Shown here one piece after another: positions 59,102 to 64,000 of a stretch of 64,000 nt of DNA. Position numbers and translations under genes: made by a program. The stretch is from Synechococcus sp. ROS8604 (lineage in GTDB: Bacteria; Cyanobacteriota; Cyanobacteriia; PCC-6307; Cyanobiaceae), in NCBI RefSeq assembly GCF_014279655.1, contig NZ_CP047946.1, positions 2,418,001-2,482,000 of the forward strand, given 5' to 3'. Below the pieces are notes generated by a model. The model ran no database searches, was not told where the DNA came from, and was given only the letters and a program-made list of their open reading frames with translations. Position 1 is the first letter of the stretch. Each line of letters begins with the position of its first letter.

Positions 59102-59860
59102 GTGGCCATTCCTCTGTTGCAGTACGCACCGATCACCCAAAATTCAAGGGTGGCGGCGCTACGGGTCGCATCCGAAGAGGTGCCACGGGCCTATTCCATG
59201 GACATCGCCATGGATGCGGACAATTTGAAGTCCGTGATTGAAGGGGCTTACAGGCAGATTTATTTCCACGCCTTCAAGTCCGATCGGGACGTGAATCTGG
59301 AATCCCAGCTCCGAGACGGTCAGATCACTGTCCGCGATTTCGTTCGTGGCCTCTGCCTCTCAGACACCTTCCAGAGAAGTTTTTATGGCTTCAACAGCAA
59401 CTACAAGGTGGTTCGCCATCTCGTAGAAAAGCTTTTGGGCCGGAAGACAAGCGGCAAATCAGAAGAGATCGCCTGGTCGATCGTGATTGCCACCAAAGGC
59501 GTGACCGGGATGGTTGATGCGCTGCTCGACAGTGAGGAATATCTCGACTCCTTTGGCTACGACACAGTCCCTTATCAGCGCAACCGCGTGCTCCCCGGAC
59601 GAGAGCTAGGAGACACACCGTTCAACATCACCAGTCCTCGCTACGACGAGTACTACCGCGGAATTCTTGGGTTCCCCCAATTCATCTACACCGGCACGGT
59701 CAAATCGATCCCGGCCCGCGCCAAGATCAAGCGCGGCGGCTTCCCCGAGGACTACCTGCCTTGGGTCCGTGGTCTTTCTGGCGCTCGCGGGGCCGCTCCC
59801 AGCGGGAGTGCCGATATCGATTACATCTCCAAGGTTCCTTACCGCAGCATCGGTCGCTGA
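59102..59860 (+). CDS. cpcG: Phycobilisome rod-core linker
   Basis: This 252-residue protein starts at GTG 59102 (VAIPLLQYAPITQNSRV), the usual CpcG start, although the frame is open further upstream. It has the PBS linker domain with YRQIYFHAFKSDRDVNLESQ, DGQITVRDFVRGLCLSDTF, then LLDSEEYLDSFGYDTVPYQR and a conserved C-terminal region LGFPQFIYTGTVKSIPAR. It attaches the phycocyanin rod to the allophycocyanin core. A terminator follows. Confidence 0.93.
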   Translation: MAIPLLQYAPITQNSRVAALRVASEEVPRAYSMDIAMDADNLKSVIEGAYRQIYFHAFKSDRDVNLESQLRDGQITVRDFVRGLCLSDTFQRSFYGFNSNYKVVRHLVEKLLGRKTSGKSEEIAWSIVIATKGVTGMVDALLDSEEYLDSFGYDTVPYQRNRVLPGRELGDTPFNITSPRYDEYYRGILGFPQFIYTGTVKSIPARAKIKRGGFPEDYLPWVRGLSGARGAAPSGSADIDYISKVPYRSIGR

Positions 59861-59895
59861 ATCACGCAAAAGCATTGCGAAAACTAAGAAAGTCG

Positions 59896-59920
59896 AGGGG
59901 GCCATCAGGCCCCTTTTTTG
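59896..59920 (+). terminator. Terminator of cpcG
   Basis: GGGGCC-ATCA-GGCCCC followed by TTTTTT is a perfect GC-rich stem 35 bases after the cpcG stop. Confidence 0.85.
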
Positions 59921-60014
59921 TGAGTCCAGTGCGTGGGAGCAGCCAACTGAGACCTTAAGAGCAGGGGTCTGGAGTCAGAAGATGCTGACCACAGCAATGA
60001 AAGATGTCTGAAAA

Positions 60015-61148
60015 ATGGAAGTTGGCTGCAAACTGATCCCGAAGAAACTCGGTTGGTTGTCCGTGACGCAAGCCCTCTCATCTCTAGCTCGCCTGACGCT
60101 GCGTCAGCTCCGCCAGATGGCAAGTGATCTGGGGGTCACCCTCTACAGCCGAAAGAGCAAGGAGGATCTTGTTGGCGCTATCGCCGAGCGCCAGGATCGC
60201 CGCGATGGCGACCTCGAAGCCATGGAGGCAGAGCTGCATGCTCCCTCCATGCCCGAAGCAACGACCCGGGTCGTTTTCCTGCCGAGAGATCCCCAGTGGG
60301 CCTACGTTTTTTGGGAAATATCCGATAGCGATCGACGGCAAGCTCAATCAGAAGGAGCCGCCTTCCTATGCCTGCGTCTCGCCGATGTAACCGGACTCGC
60401 GAACGGTTCATCTCACCCCCATACGCTCCAAGAAGTGCCGGTTGATAGCCACAGCACTGAGTGGTATTTGCCCGTACCTCTTTGCGATCGCGACTACCGC
60501 GTTGAACTTGGATACAAGTCTGAGAACAAGTGGATCTCCCTGGCCTTCTCTTCTGTGGCAAGGGTTCCAGCCCTCCACCCAAGCGATCAAATTCTTGATC
60601 AGTTTGTCCCCTTCAGCCTGGATGCCACACCCGCTGCAGCTCCCGTGCAGCCGATGACCATGCCTGGGGCTGATCCAGAACCAACGGACAGCAAGTTGCA
60701 CGAACGTCTATATCAAAGCGCCACGACCCACTTCCGCAGTCGCCGCGTTGGCTCCGAGATCCTTCACGAAAGCGATTCGATGGGTTCCGATCAGCGTGGA
60801 CTCAACGATTCGGGAGTTGGCCTGTGGGCCAGCGGACGCAATGAGTCCGGCCTGGGTGGAGTCGCTCCCCGTCAGCGCTCGTTTTGGCTCGTTGCCGATG
60901 CGGAACTAATCGTTTACGGCGCAACAGATCCATCGGCACGCCTCACCATTGGCAAAGAAGATGTGCCCCTTTCGAGCGACGGCACCTTCCGCATTCAGGT
61001 GCCATTCCGCGATGGTGAGCAGGTCTATGCCATCGAAGCCACGGCTGCTGATGGCGAACAGAAGCGCAATATCACCCTCAATTTTGAGCGTGTAACACCG
61101 GAAGACAACAGCAATCCCGCTAGCGAAGCACGCGCTGAGTGGTTCTGA
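60015..61148 (+). CDS. DUF4912-type protein with SAP/Rho-N-like N-terminus
   Basis: This 377-residue protein has an N-terminal SAP/Rho-N-like segment (ARLTLRQLRQMASDLGVTLY, SRKSKEDLVGAI) that may bind nucleic acid. The DUF4912 core (about 80-200) contains RDPQWAYVFWEISDSDRR. A later repeat-like domain (RSFWLVADAELIVYGATDPS, ARLTIGKEDVPLSSDGTFRI) resembles the C-terminal domain of other DUF4912 proteins. The true start may be later than ATG 60015, for example GTG at about 60063. Function is unknown. Confidence 0.75.
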   Translation: MEVGCKLIPKKLGWLSVTQALSSLARLTLRQLRQMASDLGVTLYSRKSKEDLVGAIAERQDRRDGDLEAMEAELHAPSMPEATTRVVFLPRDPQWAYVFWEISDSDRRQAQSEGAAFLCLRLADVTGLANGSSHPHTLQEVPVDSHSTEWYLPVPLCDRDYRVELGYKSENKWISLAFSSVARVPALHPSDQILDQFVPFSLDATPAAAPVQPMTMPGADPEPTDSKLHERLYQSATTHFRSRRVGSEILHESDSMGSDQRGLNDSGVGLWASGRNESGLGGVAPRQRSFWLVADAELIVYGATDPSARLTIGKEDVPLSSDGTFRIQVPFRDGEQVYAIEATAADGEQKRNITLNFERVTPEDNSNPASEARAEWF

Positions 61149-61162
61149 TTCTGAACTCCTCA

Positions 61163-61333
61163 ATGCTGCGTTGGTTTGTTGCGATCACTCCCCTAGCAGG
61201 GGCCATGGCTTTCCCAATCCTTGTGCCGATCACCATGGCGAAAGTGGGGATCGGCGCCGGTGTAGGTGTCGCGCTCGTTTTGAGCACTCTTTGGTTTGTC
61301 GCCATGTTGCGGACATCTGAGATGCCGCACTGA
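61163..61333 (+). CDS. Small membrane protein
   Basis: This 56-residue protein has two hydrophobic segments (VAITPLAGAMAFPILVPITM and GAGVGVALVLSTLWFVAMLR) with Gly-rich turn KVGIGAGVGV. It starts at ATG 61163, 14 bases after the DUF4912 gene. Unknown function. Confidence 0.65.
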   Translation: MLRWFVAITPLAGAMAFPILVPITMAKVGIGAGVGVALVLSTLWFVAMLRTSEMPH

Positions 61334-61370
61334 GGGTGGAACCCTCAGTCTGAGAAGCGAACATTCCCTT

Positions 61371-62807
61371 TTGAATCGATCACAACACAGGCTTCCTGTA
61401 CGTAAGCTGATCGTATCGATTGCTTTTGGCCTCCTAGCAAGTGGTTGCAGCCGAGCTGGTGTTGTGCTCGGACAGAGGCCCATCGATCTGGCCTTACCCA
61501 ATGGGATCGATGTCGGGTTTAACCACCGCGGGGGCCGTCGCTATCGAAGTCCCTTAAGCGGAGAATGGAGAAATGGCGACAATCTCGAGCAGATGCTGAT
61601 TAATGCGATTCAGTCTGCAGACGAAGAAATTTTAGTGGCGGTCCAAGAGCTCTCCCTACCGCAGATTGCCCAGAGTCTTGTTGCCGCAGCCCGCCGAGGG
61701 GTGAACATCAAAGTCATTTTAGAAAACAACTACAGCACCCCATGGAGCCAAGCTCATGAGCTCGATCTCAGTCGTCATGGACGCCAAAGACTCAGGCGCT
61801 TAAAAGCTCTGGCTGATCGAGACCAAAACGGTGTTGTGAGTCCACAAGAAGAACGAGAGAGCGACGCGCTACTCATCCTTCGAAACGGACGAATTGCTTG
61901 GATTGATGACACCGAAGACGGCAGCAAAGGCAGTGGTCTGATGCACCACAAGTTTGTCATCATCGATGCTGAACGCGTGATCACTGGCAGCGCCAACTTC
62001 ACCAATTCCGGAATCCATGGTGATGCTGGAGCCACACAAACTCGCGGCAATGTAAATCACCTGATCAACATTCAAAGTCCAGCTCTGGCATCTATTTTTA
62101 AAGAAGAGTTTGCTCAGATGTGGGGAGATGGCCCTGGCGGCTCGAAAAATAGTCGCTTTGGACGCAATAAAACTTCCCAGCCTCTGCGGACCGTCAAGGT
62201 GGGCTCCATGAACATCAAAGTGCTGTTTCCACCCCATGCAAAAACACATCCAGGACATGGCCTTGATCTGATTGCGGGTCAACTAGGCAGCGCCAAACAA
62301 ACGATTGACCTTGCCTTATTCGTGTTCTCCGCGCAGCAGCTCACCAACAAACTTGCCGACAGGGTCTCCGCTGGCGTGAAGCTGCGGCTGCTTGCTGACC
62401 CTGGATTTGCCAGCCGGTCCTTTTCAGAAGTGCTTGATCTTCTCGGAGTGGCCCTGCCCGATCGCTTCTGCAAATTAGAGGCAGGCAATCAACCCTTAAC
62501 CAAACCACTCCAAGGCGTCGGCACCCCTGGCCTTGCCCGTGGCGACAAACTCCACCACAAGTTCGCGGTGATCGATAACAAAACCGTGATCACCGGCAGC
62601 TTCAACTGGTCTCCATCTGCTGCCCATACCAATGACGAAACCTTGATAGTCATTCATTCACCCCTGCTCGCCAAACACTTCACGCGCGAGATGGATCGGA
62701 TGTGGAGAGGTGCAGAACTTGGGATCACCGCTCGGATGCAGCGCAAGCTCGATCGACAAACAAGAAAATGCGGGAGCGGAATGGCTACGGGAGTGGCTTC
62801 TGGGTAA
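61371..62807 (+). CDS. Phospholipase D-superfamily lipoprotein with two HKD motifs
   Basis: This protein of about 478 residues has both catalytic HKD motifs, LMHHKFVIIDAERVITGSAN and LHHKFAVIDNKTVITGSFNW, each followed by GSxNxS/T. The signal LIVSIAFGLLASGC has a lipobox. A DxDxNG-like segment (DRDQNGVVSPQEE) resembling a single EF-hand lies between the two halves. The start is unclear; TTG 61371 gives the best signal peptide. Members of this family cleave phosphodiesters of lipids or nucleic acids. The end overlaps the next gene by 98 bases in another frame. Confidence 0.85.
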   Translation: MNRSQHRLPVRKLIVSIAFGLLASGCSRAGVVLGQRPIDLALPNGIDVGFNHRGGRRYRSPLSGEWRNGDNLEQMLINAIQSADEEILVAVQELSLPQIAQSLVAAARRGVNIKVILENNYSTPWSQAHELDLSRHGRQRLRRLKALADRDQNGVVSPQEERESDALLILRNGRIAWIDDTEDGSKGSGLMHHKFVIIDAERVITGSANFTNSGIHGDAGATQTRGNVNHLINIQSPALASIFKEEFAQMWGDGPGGSKNSRFGRNKTSQPLRTVKVGSMNIKVLFPPHAKTHPGHGLDLIAGQLGSAKQTIDLALFVFSAQQLTNKLADRVSAGVKLRLLADPGFASRSFSEVLDLLGVALPDRFCKLEAGNQPLTKPLQGVGTPGLARGDKLHHKFAVIDNKTVITGSFNWSPSAAHTNDETLIVIHSPLLAKHFTREMDRMWRGAELGITARMQRKLDRQTRKCGSGMATGVASG

Positions 62808-63828
62808 TTATCCACAAAATCTTGCAAACCTGGATGCCCGACTGCCTGAAGTGAATCACAACAAAAAGCGATACACACTCGAAGATGCGGTGATGATAAA
62901 ATTCCTAGAAAATAGAAATCAAAAGATGAACATCTCGCCTCAAATGCAAAAGAAGATAGACAAGATAAGCGAGTATCTCAAAGCGAACGAATGCACCCTT
63001 GAAAAGGGGGCCGGTGGTTTTATATACATAAAGAACAAGAATGACAGGAAACTAATAAGCAAGGTTTACTTGTGGACCGGAAAACTATCGGAAGTGTCGT
63101 GGGTGGCTTTCTTCTTTGCGCCAATCGTAGCCGCACAGATCAAGTGTTGGGCATACTTTTATGCCTGCACTATTGGGTATTTTATTATCTCATTAATTGG
63201 AGCAGTAATTAAATTAGCCCCAGAAGAAACTCGCATAACAGTCGTGTCATCCTTCAGCTTTCTGGACCTAGCAATTCCATTGATCTGGGCGCGATCCTTT
63301 CCCTTCTACCGCCTAAGTGCAATTAAAGAGGGCGTGAAGGAGAACTCTAGATTTTTGTCGATCCTTATCGGACTATTGCTGACATTAATAGCAGCCATTC
63401 CGTCATACGCAGTCAACTTTGCTTTCGATGAATACAGAATGCACTCCTCTGTAATATCTTGCGAACACAAGGCAAACAGTGAAGATGGTTGGACACTATT
63501 TTGCACAGACCATCAAAGTAATTCTTCGATGCAATGTGACCCTAATCCTGCCAGTGCAAAGCCAGGTATTTGCAAAGATGCACAAAAGCTCAATCTTCTG
63601 AAGCCTCATACATGGGGAGTGCTTATTGCACCATCTACGGATACTTTTGGCAAGACTCCCAATACACAAGAAACTTGCATTATCAAAAAAAATCAACCAA
63701 ATATTTACGTTACTGGGACATATATTGGCTTAAATTCAAAGACTTATGTCATGGGAACAAGCGCGGTAGGGGACCATTGCTCAGCGGATTGGGAGATAAG
63801 CAAAGTCAAACCTGATCCCTATCATTAA
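62710..63828 (+). CDS. AT-richer membrane protein of unknown function
   Basis: This frame of up to 372 residues (start uncertain; ATG 62893 also possible) has predicted membrane segments at VAFFFAPIVAAQIKCWAYFY, ACTIGYFIISLIGAVIKL, FLDLAIPLIWA and FLSILIGLLLTLIAAIPSYA. A C-terminal part with six or more Cys (ISCEHKANSEDGWTLFCTDH, MQCDPNP, CKDAQK, ETCIIKK) is perhaps exposed outside the cytoplasm. The base composition is clearly more AT-rich than the core genes, with many AAA/AAT/ATA codons, which suggests transfer. No family is recognised. Confidence 0.6.
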   Translation: MQNLGSPLGCSASSIDKQENAGAEWLREWLLGNYPQNLANLDARLPEVNHNKKRYTLEDAVMIKFLENRNQKMNISPQMQKKIDKISEYLKANECTLEKGAGGFIYIKNKNDRKLISKVYLWTGKLSEVSWVAFFFAPIVAAQIKCWAYFYACTIGYFIISLIGAVIKLAPEETRITVVSSFSFLDLAIPLIWARSFPFYRLSAIKEGVKENSRFLSILIGLLLTLIAAIPSYAVNFAFDEYRMHSSVISCEHKANSEDGWTLFCTDHQSNSSMQCDPNPASAKPGICKDAQKLNLLKPHTWGVLIAPSTDTFGKTPNTQETCIIKKNQPNIYVTGTYIGLNSKTYVMGTSAVGDHCSADWEISKVKPDPYH

Positions 63829-64000
63829 TTAAGGCCGTTTATATTTTTTTTGTATCTCAATGAAAGCGCTTTGACAGTCCAAGAGCGTCACCACCTGGGC
63901 TGAAAACGCTGCAAGAACGGATTAATCAGGTCCTGGAAAGCAGTTGAAAGTTCACTGATCAATCAGGGGCAACAGATCCCTTACAACGCTCCTATCGAAA

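Noticed and set aside
1-64000. CRISPR array
   Set aside because: No regularly spaced short direct repeats were seen on either strand; the repeats present are irregularly spaced hairpins and large duplications.

Overview
The window is a stretch of a marine picocyanobacterial chromosome, most likely a marine Synechococcus. The evidence is a circularly permuted two-piece tmRNA whose tag reads ANNIVRFSRQTAPVAA, a complete sufBCDS operon with divergent sufR and neighbouring ftrC, phycobilisome genes (cpcG and a CpcS-type lyase), psbX, ycf66 and a high-light-inducible protein.

Layout. Bases 1 to about 26.5 kb are accessory DNA. Bases 27.1 to about 62.8 kb are tightly packed housekeeping DNA. The last kilobase carries an unplaced, AT-richer membrane protein gene.

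The accessory part looks like two genomic islands stacked at the 3' end of the tmRNA gene. The right one (about 11.95-26.48 kb) is bounded by direct repeats containing the identical 17-mer GAGTCACTTGGGTGATA, one beside the tmRNA and one next to a second, frameshifted integrase. Just inside each end is a 23-bp double repeat of ATTTGTCCTGA. It carries a tyrosine integrase, an excisionase-like protein and a primase-helicase at its left end. At its right end are a 58-residue protein and a protein resembling a terminase small subunit. This is the layout of a phage-satellite-type element. Its cargo is a cassette of an HprK-like kinase, a sulfotransferase, an acetyltransferase-like protein and a PqqD-like protein. 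The cassette sits in a 3,014-bp direct duplication whose copies lie 4,872 bp apart and differ at one base that I could find.

Both islands share a repeated unit: a REP-associated tyrosine transposase (RAYT) gene facing a gene for a small outer-membrane beta-barrel protein, with a conserved bidirectional-terminator element between them. There are four such units and one remnant. The four barrels are nearly constant, but each ends in a different short tail with an even number of cysteines (6, 2, 2, 2) after a conserved NRDV(R/K)VHD motif. The left island also holds two Nif11-type leader-peptide genes, each interrupted by a single in-frame stop codon, and repeated copies of the 5' leader of one of these families.

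The core part encodes RNA methylation, chromosome segregation (smc), methionine sulfoxide repair, biotin carboxylase, photosystem II and phycobilisome parts, an ABC transporter overlapping an HLIP gene, ribosomal protein bS21, a second peptide deformylase, methylthioadenosine salvage (mtnA with a class II aldolase), and Fe-S cluster assembly with its regulator. comM is frameshifted at a run of eleven G.
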